A DNA stretch of 36,870 bases from assembly GCA_019633425.1 (NCBI GenBank), contig WSUB01000273.1, positions 1 to 36,870 of the forward strand. Direction: 5' to 3'. The notes under the pieces are model-generated. The model did no database searches. It saw only the letters and a list, made by a program, of their open reading frames with translations, and was not told the DNA's origin. The translations under genes were made by a program, and so were the position numbers. Position 1 is the stretch's first letter. Every line of letters begins with the position of its first letter. This document shows, piece by piece, positions 9,560 through 21,331 of this stretch. Source of the DNA: Tulasnella sp. 424. Taxonomy: Eukaryota > Basidiomycota > Agaricomycetes > Cantharellales > Tulasnellaceae.

Positions 9560-11560
9560 GCTGTTTCTGTCTACTTCTCGATTTCTCCCTCGCGCTCCAA
9601 CCGGCCACGCCCTTGCCACCATCGACTCTGAGTTCAAACCGGTCTTCGAACAATTTACTAGTCTAGAATCGGCCCCTAACAAAAAAGAAAACCCCCCCAC
9701 GAAGGTGCAGAGCGTTGACCACGTATGAAGAGAGAGGCTTTCTCGAAGACTTGAAATCAATCAGAACAGCCCAAGCCCCAAATGGGTCCGCAGACCAATC
9801 CTGGACTAATCCCCCCAATTGCAAATATGTTTTTGCAAAGACCTCAATCATTTCCTGTTCGATTATCTAACGCGTTCCCTTTTTTCACTTTCGTTTGAAG
9901 CCAGTCCCGAACAACTGAGATTCGAGAGCCTCAAAGAACTTCCGCCAGAATCAATCTAGCAAGTGCCCCCAAAAGCAGCTCTTATAATACACTCTGTATA
10001 TTTCTTCCTTCCGTCGGTATGGCCTTTGTTTCTCTCGGTTCTCTTGCCAACGGCTAATTTTATGCCCCTACAGCCAAGTAAAATGCCCTTTGAATCACCA
10101 CCCTCCTCCTTCAACGATCGCTCTCACTGGCCCGGTCACTTAAAATAGTGCAGTGGCTTCTTCACTGCTCAAACCTAGCTTGTACACCATGTCAATGAAG
10201 CCCACATTTAGGCGACGAAGCCTACCAAGCGTCGCGGCCTCAAGCTATCTTGCAGCAAGAGCCTAAAAGTACGTCCAATATGAAAAAAGGGCTTCATAGC
10301 TGTGCCCTGCTTTTCACTGACAATGTTATTCTGAACTTGGTCCTTCGGTCCCAAACTTATCGCCACCGGAACGGAACGTCTTGCCAACCAAACCACTGTC
10401 GACCAAAGTACCACCAACTCTCCCCAACCACCAGAGAAAACGAAACTCGCAACGGATACCTTCGACCCAGCTGCTCCAATGCTCTTCGCTTTCGAAGTCT
10501 CTGTCCGACCAGAAGTCCCTTCAACCTTGCTTGAACCAGCTACACCGGCTTACTGAGTTTGACGGTTCCGTACTCTCGGCGGACTTCGAGGCGAATCACC
10601 ATCCCCAACTCCCCTTCCTCCGCCCCCTGATGTCAGCGAGGCACTCTTCTACGCTACTGGATCAAGGAACCCCCTTCCACTGCAACCCCCGAGTTCCTCA
10701 TCTCCGAGCAAGAAACCGCGTCGCTGCCCATCATCCAAGGCTTCCCTATCTCCGTCCCTATCACCGTCTCCCACTACATCTCACCGTTACTATAACCGTT
10801 CCCGGATCGTTCGGCCAACTCTAAACTTCAGTCCCTTCGCAGTCAACAAATTTGACGCGTTTCGCAAACCAGTTCAAGGTCTCCCCCCAAATCCCGCCGC
10901 CTCCAGCAGCAGCGCTCCTATTAAGGATCAAGTCGAAAAAGCCCTCTCTATATCCGGCCACCGGATTGTCCCCGAGCCAAGCCGTCCTCCAACCCTACCA
11001 GACTCCCCGTGACCCTTCATCAAGCCCCGTCGCTTGCTTCGCGCCACCCACTCTCTTCCAACCGAACCAAGGTCGAGTCCCATCCCCGAGGAAGACGAAG
11101 GTGTGAAGGATGATAGACCTAATACAGAAAGCAAACCGAGCGAGGTGAGAGCGAAAACCAGAATCAGAGGAAGTCTTCGGTACAAAGGAGAGCGGCGAGA
11201 CGTTGGGGATCATGAGGGTGATGAATCTCAGTCTCAATCCCTCAACTTCGAGGACTCCTCTGGACTTCAAACTCAGGAGTTGGATCTACCTTGGGCGAGG
11301 ACTCGTGTTGAGGCATGACTTGTTCCGATCCGTTGCCGTCGATGATGATTGGTTTTGTCCCACCGCCGTTTTGGATGAATCCATCTTTTCCATTCCCCTT
11401 TCTGCGATATTTCTCTCTGCGCTCCCCAGTTATTTCCTTCATTCGCTTACTCGCGTGTGGCAATTAACTTCTTTGAAGCCTAATCCTTCTGACCATACAT
11501 CTGAATCCCACCTGGACAAGACGATTCTACGCGGAGCGAGGAGTGGACGGACCTAGTGGC
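9560..11560 (+). pseudogene. Unidentified Ser/Pro-rich coding relic
   Basis: Plus-strand stretches look protein-like but switch frame and contain stops. They begin near 9621 with DSEFKPVFEQFTSLE, continue with Ser/Pro-rich segments (open frame 10381-10824) and end with the acidic SSPIPEEDEGVKDD region near 11073-11318. A short piece of the same sequence lies at 17405-17560, where the copy begins ATG GAC TTT GAG. That supports a former gene starting MDxE, later broken here and mostly deleted there. No domain was recognised and function is unknown. Confidence 0.4.
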
Positions 11561-12016
11561 TTTTAACGAAGAAGGACGAGAGCACGCGGAGTGACTTCAG
11601 GGATCGGGTGACTGCGGCTTAGAAACCCCTTCCCTCCAGGGGATTTCTTTAGCTGGAGGGGCCAATTCTCCGTCACGCAAGTCCACTGGCCGTCAGTGAG
11701 GCGAAAGGCATTCTACACCAAAAGCATCTGCAAATATGTAGCCTACATGCTCAGATAATGGGGAATAGGTGTATCCCTCCAGAAGCAATATTGATCCTCG
11801 GGGGCAGCCCGCCGCATTGGCTTAAAGTAGGAAGGGGCGATTTGAGTGTAGCACAGCTGGATGGCGTTCGTGTCTTAGTGAAACCCACCTTATAAGTTGA
11901 TACAGACGACCGAGTATAGCTCGCTGAACTTCACAAATTAGTCGAAAAATCCGTACCAAGATTACATAGAAACAGCATGACCGCGAACGATGCGATTGGT
12001 TCCATACAATGTGTGA

Positions 12017-14899
12017 TCAAGCTCTAGGAACGAGTGCGGAAAGGAATTGGAAGGTATCGGGCAACACATCAGGAGCCGCCTCCATTAGTGGATCAGGCGA
12101 TGCACTTTTAAAGGATTCGCACTTTTGATTAGTGAAAATTCTGTATAAGCAAATATATCATTTACTGACCTGTCGTCAGATATCATTGAAGCCGCATCAT
12201 CGTGAACGCCAAATTTCGAAAAGACCGCATCGAACGCATGCTTTGCGTCGGCATACTCTTTTCCCATGGCGAGGGCGGTTCGCATGTTTTGAATCTGCGC
12301 CTGCTCAACTTTCTGCATAAACTCCCTGACCCGTGCATTCTGGCCCTTATTAACAGGCCCTTTAAGACCCATAATGTACTCCATATAAGCCGTTGCCGTC
12401 ATAAGCGTAAGTCTGTGCCTCCACATTACGCGTTTCAAAGCCCTATGTCACGCAATACGTCAGCTCCAGCATACAACCGCGGCAGGGTGAACCGTCGTAC
12501 TTAATTTCCCCTCCGCTCTGGCCCATACATTCAAGCATCGCCTTGAAACACATTTCCCTAGTCTCTGCAAATTTCTGAGAAATTTTGGCCGTTTTTGAGG
12601 ATCGAATTGACTTCTCGAGAGCGCAGATGAGGTGTTTTCCAGCAGAAAGTGCGTTCTCCCCCAATTTGACGAAGTCAGGATTTCCGTCATCTTCTCTCGC
12701 AAATAGCCTCCAGGCAAATATGAACAGAATTGTATTGGTTTCGAGGTTTTTGCCTGTGCTGAAAGAATTGCTAATTGCATCGGATAGTTCTGGGGTCGGC
12801 TTAGACCTTGGCAAGACCTCAATTGTTAGACACCCAGACGTCACGGAATACATTGGAAATGAAGTCACTTACAAGTGATAAGCAGCTCTTACTCGCAGAA
12901 ATGCGTCACGACACCAATTTATCTCGGTCATTCCGTAAGGCTTCTTCTGTCGGACATCGTGGAACCGGCAGGGGTTGTTGCTAATGCATGCCAACAGTCC
13001 AAGACCAGCCCAAGATATCTGGCTGGTAGCGAGGGCCTCTCGAAATCTATCTCCGTAGACAATGTCCTGACTGTGAGGGATTCCATTGATAGCATACCAA
13101 AGTGCGCTGGCAGCCAGTGTGGTTGACGTCAGCTCCACTGGTTGAGTCCCAAGCCGACGCAATTGCAGGCTCATAAATCCCCGCATCAAGGTTTGGGCGC
13201 GTCTACAGATTTCTCCGGCCATCTGAGAGGCCTCGGGCGACATGTTCGGGAAACCTGGCGGAGGAAGTACGTTGCTGATCCCCACGGTTGTAACGAAGTC
13301 ATCGAAGGAAGGTGCTGAAAGCGAGATGTGGAAGAAAGTGGTGCCAAAGGCGAGGGCATGCCGAAGCAACTTTTGATCTTGGTCTTTAGCCGAGGGGTGC
13401 TTGTTATCAAGTTGCTCGAGAGCTTCGACGTAACACCCGCGAAGATTACGAGTTGTAGTCTCGTTGGCGCAGACCACGGCAAGCATATCTAGATCCGTGA
13501 TGGATCGCAAGTTTAGCGCCGCGGTATACAAGGCGTCCTGATCCTTGGTGATTCTTATCACGCGCATGATTGACTCGACTTGTAGAAACTCCACGGTCTC
13601 GGTCTCCCTTGTGAGCCAGCTGAACCTTTGAATTAAATCCCGAAACCTCGCCTCGGGGTTTATCATTGCATCCCGACTCATCCGTATCGTGGTACGCATG
13701 ATTGATTTCCATTGTTCTTGTCCGAAGCGGTGATGCCCAGCATCTGCGGGGACAGGAGATTCCGAGACGCTCAGAACCTTGGCATGAATCTCGGCGTTCC
13801 CCTTTTCTTCGTCGTATAGTCTGTAGACGCCACTTGCCACCACTTCGCCCTCTTCTCTTTTGTTGGCTCCTCCGTCGCGATCAGCGCGTTGGTTCCCCGT
13901 CTGCGCCCGCGGCATATGCTTTCTAACCCACTCCCAAAGAGCTTTCGGTGAGCGAAGGCCTTGCGGCTTGGCCTGGGAGGGACTTCGGAAGATAACCGCT
14001 GCAACCAGTGGGCTCCTCCATACAACGTCCCTCAGTATAAACATCTGAATTCTCCATAAAAGCCGCGGAATGCCCCATAGCGCCTCGGAAAGTGGGTTTC
14101 TAAATGGGCAGGAAGCGTCCCAAAGGCTAAATCCAACTGTGAGGAGGGAGAGGACGACGGCGATGACAAGCGGGACGAGGATGAAATCTGACAGGGGATG
14201 GCTCATCGATCTCAGAAACGCCGCTAGTCCCACTGAGAAAATGCCCAACGAAGCTTGAATGAACGTTGGTAGCATTACTTCAAGCACGGGAACAAGGTTC
14301 CAGCGCTCGGCGCCCAGTGATCGCCTCAATTGCTCCCAGCGTTGCTGCTCAACGCCTCCTCCACTTCTGTTGCGATATAACATGAGCCATTGTTTTCCTA
14401 GAACCGCGAAGAAGGAGGCGAAAAGTGCTGAAGACAGACTTAGGATGAAGAGGCCGTTGGTGATCAGGGCTCCGAGGGATGGGTTGAATGACATGGAGGG
14501 GAGGGCTGGAGCGGACCTGAAGCCCTGGACGAGTTGTTGAAGGAGGGAGCTTATGTCATCAAGCGGATTCGACTGCATGAGAACCAGCGTAAGGGCAATG
14601 AATGCTGAGTTGACGCCTGCAAATAGACCAGCCTTGACCAGATTGTCAGCATAGCAAGGGGCGTTCCGGTAAGGGGTGGCATACGAAAGTAAGGATTCCA
14701 TCGAGGTTCTCTTTCATTCTCTTGACCCTGTACAGTACGAAGGGAGTGATTAGAGAGAATATTAAAGGACGAGCTGGGAAGGGAATTACATCTCATCGTC
14801 CAATTCGTCTTGAATCTTGTCGTAGTGTTCGAAGAACTCTCCCTTATCTTCACCGAACTTTGGAGGAAAGGACGGAATGTACTTCGCGTAGCCAGCCAT
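12017..14899 (-). CDS. DUF6535 multi-pass membrane protein (copy 1)
   Basis: Six minus-strand exons, 14899-14790, 14727-14685, 14632-12873, 12806-12501, 12442-12170 and 12104-12017, total 2580 nt (859 residues). Introns are 52-66 bp. The acidic N terminus (FGEDKGEFFEHYDKIQDELD) leads into the DUF6535 domain, with about four hydrophobic segments near residues 52-71, 106-128, 165-190 and 199-221. The motif SALFASFFAVLGKQWL lies in the second. The rest is a long, mainly helical soluble region ending after MGLKG...LAMGKEYADAK. Function is unknown in this family. The frame is intact, and all exon borders match copy 2 at 17729-20483. The last exon is the least certain; the acceptor at 12105 was chosen because it lies a normal distance from a CTAAT branch site and is shared by copy 2. 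Confidence 0.85.
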
Positions 14900-15640
14900 G
14901 ACCGATAAATTCGAAGTTGACTCTTTTAGAACAGGAACGGCTATTAAGAGAGCGGATAGAAACAGGGATGGGGAGGGGGGGATTCGTTGAGCTTCAGCAT
15001 CCTGCTTGACAATTGCTTTTGAACTACGTTACTCACAAGAATTGTGAGAGGACACGCGTCGGCATCCAAAGTAATAAATCCAGATTCAGCAGTGTTATAC
15101 ACATAGGGTCTAGTAGCTATCGCTTTAACTCCAAGCGCAACTACGTTCAAAAGTCACAAGCCTATTCGACGAACGTTTTTATATAACCATATCGGGTTTA
15201 AGTTAGCCGGTAAAACCAGGCTCGAAAGCGAGGAAGAGACGCTCGTAGCCTGGTTCTGTGCACTGGAGAGTGGTCGCGGAATCACGGCCGGGAAGGCAGA
15301 ACCTCGTGTTGGCGTACGGGGCGTGCGCAAGCCACCGGTCTAATTTTGGAGACGGGACCTTCCGGAGAGCAAGCCTCATTAGATTAGCGTCACATGGCTC
15401 TGCGAACTTGCAGCCACACTCTGCTTTACCCTAGATGGAACGAGGGTCTTGTGCCGGATTGGAGCTGGGAGACCATCAAGGCGAGGTTAGGGTCCGCAAG
15501 CCCTTCAGTAAATCGTTGTTGTACGAAAGGCCGCGCGCTCTCGCTTTGAAGGAGTTTGAGCTGGGATCCGCTGGAACGGCCACGAAACTCAAGGCGAATC
15601 ACAATAATATATTCTAAGCACCTCTGTAGGTTCCCTTAAT
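14900..15640. other. Intergenic DNA upstream of DUF6535 copy 1
   Basis: No gene is seen. The stretch is homologous in patches to 20484-21300, including ATCCAAA(G/A)...ATAAATCCA and GGGAGACCATCAA, so it belongs to the duplicated unit. It presumably includes the promoter of the DUF6535 gene, but no TATA box stands out. Confidence 0.6.
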
Positions 15641-16690
15641 TAGCGCAATATATCAATAACACAATCGGGCCCTAATCGCCGGGTCGGGAACTTAGAAATC
15701 AATATCTTCGTATTTGGACTTTTGTAAAGTTACGGTATCACTTTCATCTGGAAATTAGAGAGCACTACACTTAGGCTCCGCAGATCCACGATGCCTGGGA
15801 CTTCTGACGTGTTGCAATGTCTGCTGGACTTCAGCTGACAGAGAGTGCGTTCGAAGAGAAGCTCAGCCTATCTTAGGATGGGTACCGAGACGGTCCGAGT
15901 TTAGCCGCCTGCGAGTGGGAGTATCATTCTCGTCTTCGTTCCCTGGAGAACCTTATTCTAGTCTAAATGCGTTCTAGGCAATAGAGTAGTTCTACCTTAT
16001 GTCGGTCGTCCAAAGACCGCCGTCGTTTGAGATCGGAGGATCGAATGACCCCATCTAAACTTGAAGGGACGTCTGAGCTAGGGCTGCTGGACTCTAGGAT
16101 TTAGCGAGCTTCGACGCGCAGGCCTCTGATAATGGCCCCGTAAGAAACCGCCAACAAGCCGTTCTGAAAATTGACTCTCACCACTGCCGATGTCTTACTT
16201 GAATTTAGGTGAAGAATGGTTCGAAATGTTGTCAGCGAATGACAGATTACGTTGAAGGATATATCACAAAGATACTCTTCGGAGGCTTGGCCGCACGGAT
16301 GATTGTCCGTCTGCAGCACGCCGTCGGACAATCCGAGAGTCTGGACCCTCGAGGACGGTGGCTTGGGCCCTGACGGCCTTCTCGTCTATATCCGTGTACT
16401 TCGACATCGCCCAAACCGTAGGTAGGGGTTCCAGCGAGGCGCACAACTAATTGTCACCTGGGGACCAGGGGAGTTTGATCATGCCGGCAACTCGCGTCTA
16501 TCAAAGAGGTATTGTCATTATTATTTACCTTCCGACGCGGAACCTTCCCTCGCGTCCAAAACGGCTACCGCGTCCCTCTCGTTGCTTGTTTCTATGGGTC
16601 GTATTAAGGGTTCGCTATCCCGCTCTTTCGAGGAAATCGACCAGCTCGCCCAAGGTAGCGTTGTCGGCGGAATTCGAACGTTGGTGCTTA
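15641..16690 (-). pseudogene. Relic copy B of the 3' end of rif1
   Basis: This is homologous to rif1 from the stop region up to about 22.97 kb, but shorter than relic C because the middle (SHKRARLDKQV to the acidic DEEDE region) is deleted. The intron equivalent to 21622-21670 is present near 15960-16005, with its GT donor changed to AT. Protein traces include ADNATLGELVDF against rif1 ADDAAFDQFVDF. It resembles relic C more than rif1; both read GTGTTGCAATGTCTGCTGGAC where rif1 differs. The two relics therefore share history after leaving rif1. Confidence 0.85.
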
Positions 16691-16989
16691 TGATAGGCGG
16701 TTCGCATAAACGTGGATGATGATAACTCCGATAAACTACTTCGTTCTGGATGTGGTGAAAGGAGGAAGTAAGGTGGATGTGGTTGGTTGCGTTGAGGTGG
16801 AGAGATGGGGGAATGTGAGGTCGCTTGGGAGAGGAGACATGGGAGAGGACTGGGTGAGTCGCTCAGGAGAAGGAGGCTTAGAATGACAGAAGCAGTCCAA
16901 GATGGGAGATACAAAAGAAAATCGGCCTGAAGGCTTACGACGATAGTGGGGGGGGGGGCACCTCCAACGACGACACTTGCCCTAGCGGC

Positions 16990-17195
16990 GATGCCGTTCA
17001 CCGTAGGTTGGAATATATGCAATCCAGCTTCCATTATTTCGAGCCATGATCTCCTGGACTCCCGTGTTAGATACCTGTGGGCAGGCCGTCTTCTCCCGGC
17101 CTCACTGTTCTTGATCGTCGGCCGAGGGTGACTGGCGGTCGCAATTCAAACAAGTGTAGCGGTTTAAGCCTCAATTTCGTATCTGATGCTGGCTT
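16990..17195 (-). pseudogene. Degenerate copy of the foreign 5' exon in front of rif1 relic B
   Basis: This matches 8438-8629 in patches (AGCATC(A/G)(G/A)ATACGAAA, GGGAGAAGAC, CCAACCTA(C/T)GGTGA) but has lost the ATG and the frame. The donor position is still GT (GTGAAC). It shows that the exon was already joined to rif1 sequence before the units were copied. Confidence 0.45.
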
Positions 17196-17404
17196 TCTCT
17201 GGTTTTGGCTGGGTTCTGGAGAGTATTAGAAATTGAACCAGAGCGAGAGACCAGTGGGTATTAGTGGCAACGGTGTATGATCATTCACTGGCTTGGGAGA
17301 GTGGTGGTGCGACGCTGATGAAGAGGTCTCATATCAGGGTCGTTTCGTTCCCGACGCGCGCCGGTTCCTTCTCCATTCCACTCTCCAACTGGGCACGTAG
17401 CTCG

Positions 17405-17560
17405 CCACTATGGACTTTGAGTCTGCAACGACTCGAACAACTTTATTCGAATATACTCTGTAATAAATCACGAAGCGGCGGAGTGTCACGTGTTCAGAGA
17501 GCTTTCTTGAGGACTTCAACTTGTCGCAGACGATAGCACGAGCTGGTTTATACACCGACA
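17405..17560 (+). pseudogene. Remnant of the Ser/Pro-rich relic
   Basis: ATGGACTTTGAGTCTGCAAC and following bases parallel 9616-9660, and AGAGCTTTCTTGAGGACTTCAA parallels 9731-9755. Everything equivalent to about 9.78-11.93 kb is missing. The first 17 codons end in TAA. Confidence 0.5.
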
Positions 17561-17728
17561 CTGAACTCGAAGAAAAGCATAAACATGGCCACGAAATATG
17601 CGACTGATTCCATACAATGGGTGGACTAGGCTGCGATGTTGCTATCAGTGAGGATGGAAAGGGATCGAGGGTCCCGCTTTCGGGCGCCGGCAACACATCA
17701 AGTGCGGCCTACGGTTGGGATTATGTAT

Positions 17729-20483
17729 TTAAGCATGTAGATTACTAGGAGATTCGACCACCGAAACTATCGATGCCCTTTCATAACTTCGGTCTTTGAT
17801 TAGTGGAAATCCCGTATCAGCGTATGTCGTTTACTCACCTGTCGCCAGATATCACCGACTCTGCAACGTCATAAAGGCTAAATTTCGAAAAGGTCTCTTC
17901 AAACTCCCGTTTTGCGTCGGCGTATTCCTTTCCCATGGCGAGGAGGGTCCGCAAACTTTGAATTTGTGCACCCCGTATTTGCTCCATAACCCCCTTGGCA
18001 TACGCATTTTGTTCTTCGTTGACACGCCCTTCAAGACCCATAATATATCTCATGTAATCCGTTGCCGTCGTAAGCATGAGTCGCTGTCTCCACGCTACGC
18101 CTTTCAAAGCCCTATGTCACGCAGTATGTCAGCACGGGCAACAAGCTCGACGTGGTGAACCATCATACTTCATTTCCCCTCCTCTTGGGCCCATATTTTC
18201 CATCATCGCTTTGAAACACATCTCCCTGGCGGTCGCGTATTTCTTCCCATCTTTTGAGAACCTAATCGACCCCTCGATGGCGCAAATCAGGTGTTGTCCC
18301 GCGGAGAGTGCGTGTTCCGCCAATTCGATAAGTTTCTTGTCTCCGTCGTCTTCCCTCGTAAAAAGCCTCCAGGTAAACTTGAACAGGATTGCGTTGCTCT
18401 CCAAGTTTCTTCTGCTGTTGAAAGAATCACGAATGGCATCGGCAAGCTCCGGAGTCGGCTTAGACCTTGGGATGACAACGATTGTTAAGCTCGCACGTGT
18501 CGCGGAACATGCCGTAAACGAGGTCACTTACAGATAATAGGCCTCCCTTACGCGCAGGAATGCAAAGCGACACCATTCGAGCTCCAGCAATCCATATGGC
18601 TTCCTCTTTCTGGCATCGTGGAACCGGCAGATGAGGTTGCTCACGGATGCCAACAGTCCGAGACCAGCCCAGGATATCTCGCTGTAGGCGAGAGCTCCTC
18701 GAAACCTATCGCCGAAGACGATGTCCTGACTGTGAGGAATTCCGTTGATAGCGAACCAAAGTGCATTGGCAGCCAGGGTGGTCGTCGTCAGCGCCCCGGG
18801 TTGAGCCCCCCCAATTTGACGCAGTTGCAGGTTCATGAAGCCCCGGACGAAGGTCTGTGCGCGCCTACAGATATCTCCTGCAATTTGAGCGGCCTCGGGC
18901 GACATCTCCGAGGTAATTAGTGGGAGAAAAGCGCTTTTCATCCCGAGGATATCTATGAAGTCGTCGAAGGATTCGGCAGAAATCGCGACGTGGAAGAAGG
19001 CAGTACCAAATCCGAGCGTCTTCCGAAGCAGACTCTCCGGAGATTTGGCAGAGGTATGCTTTTTATCGAGGTCCTCGAGGGCTTCGGAGTAACACTCGCG
19101 AAGGCCACGCGTCGTAAGCTCGTCGTCGCAGACCAAGGCCAGCAGCTTTGGATCCGTAATTGATCGCAGGTTCAGCGCCGCATGATACAGCGCCTTTGGG
19201 TCCTCCGAAATCCTTATCACGCGCATGATTGCCACGACATGCAGAACCTCCTCCTCTTCGACCTCCCTTCCCAACCGGATTAAACGCCAAAACCCCGACT
19301 CCGGGTTCATCATTGCTCGGCGTCTCTTCCGCATTACGGCGTGCATGACGGATCTCCATCGTTCTCTACCCGAGCGGTGGTGCCCCGCATCTTGGGGAAC
19401 AGGGGATGCCTGGACGCTCCGAACCTCCACACCAATCGCGGGGTTCCCCTTCTCCTCGTCGTATAGACAGTAGACGCCGCTTTTCACTACTTCGCCTCCT
19501 TCTCCTGTGCTGTCTCCTGTGCTGCCATCTTCGTTGCTGGAAGCACGTGGATCCCTTTTCCGCTCCTGTAGCCGTTTCATCCGCTTCCGTAGCTTTTTCA
19601 AGATGCGGAAGAGCTGTAGCTTGGCCTGGCGGATGACTCGGCCAATCACTGATGCGAGGCTTGGAACCCTGAATACGATCTCCGAGAGTGGGGTCCTGAA
19701 TGGGCAGGAATAATCCCACAGGCTGAATCCGACAGTGAGGAACGAGAGGAAGACGGTGACAACGAGCGGGACGAGGACGAAATTTGACAAGGCTTCGCTC
19801 ATCGTTCTCAGGTATAGCACGAATCCAAGTGTAAAAATGACCAACGCGGTTTGGATGAACATCGGTAGTACGACCTCCAGCACGGGGACAAGTCCCCAAC
19901 GCTCGGCGCCTAGTGATCGCCTCAATTGTTCCCAGCGTTGCTGATCGACTCCCCCTCCATCTCTATTCCGATAGAACATGAGCCATTGCTTTCCTAGGAC
20001 CGCGAAAAAGGAAGCGAAAAGTGCCGAAGACAAGCTTAGGCCAAAGAGGCCGTTGATGACTAGGGCTCGGAGTGATGGGGTGAAGGTGATAGACGGGAGC
20101 GAAAAGGACTGAAGTCCCTGAACGAGTTGTTGGAGGAGGGAACTGATGTCATCAAGTGGATTTGGCTGTACGAGGTTCAGCGTGTTGGCCAGGAATGCCG
20201 AGTTCACGCCTGCAAATAAACCAGCCTATACCAGATCGTCAGTACGTCGACAGCGTTTTGATGATGGGCGATTCCATACGAAGACGAGGATTCCATCGAG
20301 ATTCTCCTTCAACCGCTTGACCCTGCACCGCCCAAAAGAGAGTGATTAGAGATGGCACCTAAGGACGAGCTGGGAAAGACTTTACATCTCTTCGTCCAAT
20401 TCATCCTGAATCTTGTCGTAGTGCTCAAAGAATTTCCCTTTATCCTCGCCAAATTCTGGAGGAAAATCTGGGATATGAGCCAT
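17729..20483 (-). CDS. DUF6535 multi-pass membrane protein (copy 2)
   Basis: Six exons, 20483-20386, 20322-20280, 20225-18532, 18465-18169, 18111-17839 and 17777-17729, total 2454 nt (817 residues). Introns are 54-66 bp. The layout matches copy 1: an N terminus with FGEDKGKFFEHYDKIQDELDEE, four hydrophobic segments beginning at AGLFAGVNSAFLA (about residue 48), the SALFASFFAVLGKQWL motif, then a basic linker (KLRKRMKRLQERKRD) and a helical C-terminal half. By eye the fifth exons of the two copies are about 60% identical in protein, so the duplication is not recent. The reading frame is intact. Function is unknown; the domain suggests a membrane location. Confidence 0.85.
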
Positions 20484-21331
20484 GCTTGCTCGAAGGTAAC
20501 CGTGTAGGAATCGCTGGCAAGGGTGTGGTGGAAGAAGGGGCGTCGATCTTTAGCGGTTTTCGTTGAGAGTTCCTGTTGAGCGACTTACTACTTGACTCAC
20601 GAGCGAGCGTCTTGTTTTTGGGCCAGAGGGTGGGACAAGCGGTTGCATCCAAAACTCATAAATCCAAATATGGCAGCTATAGCTAATTAGGCGGGATCGA
20701 GCGGTTATCGCCTCGCCTCCAACGCGAGCGCTACCGAAATCTAGAAGATAATGAGATTTAGCATTGTTTATCATACATATTAGGAATAAATTAAGCTCTA
20801 GGTTACCCCGCGTGGGAGATTTCGGGCCATTCGAATCTGTATTCGTTCTACGGAGAAAAGTGGTGGAACGACGAGAAGGCTTGAACCACGTGTTAGACAG
20901 GTGGTCGAAGGCGAACCACCGACTTGGCTTGGCGAAGGAGACCTTCTAGACGCATGAATAGCCCCATCAATTAGTGGCGTCGCCTGGACTGGCCAACAGA
21001 CCCCGTTCTACGATGAAGGGGAACGACTCCGAACAAGACTCTCGGACGACATTAGGGCCGGGAGACCATCAAATAGTGGCTGGAGTGCGGGCGCTCGAGA
21101 GCAATTCGTTCTTGGTATGTATGGACTCGGATGTAGAGTTGCCCGGCTCGCTAGTCTAACGTTAAGCCACTAGTGTGCCAGTAGCCGAATCATAGTATGT
21201 ACTAAATTCCCGACACATCGCTAATTTCCCTCCATTCGAGTGCTACGCGTACGTATATATATACAAATTATAAAGAAAAAAGGTCCAATATAACAATAAT
21301 ACAATCGACTACGGATCGCTGTGTGGGAATA
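20484..21331. other. Intergenic DNA between DUF6535 copy 2 and the 3' end of rif1
   Basis: No coding sequence is recognised. It is homologous in patches to 14.9-15.64 kb. It holds the 5' flank of the DUF6535 gene and the 3' flank of rif1, including AT-rich sequence around 21255-21305 (CCAATATAACAATAATACAATCG) that is conserved next to both rif1 relics. Confidence 0.6.
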
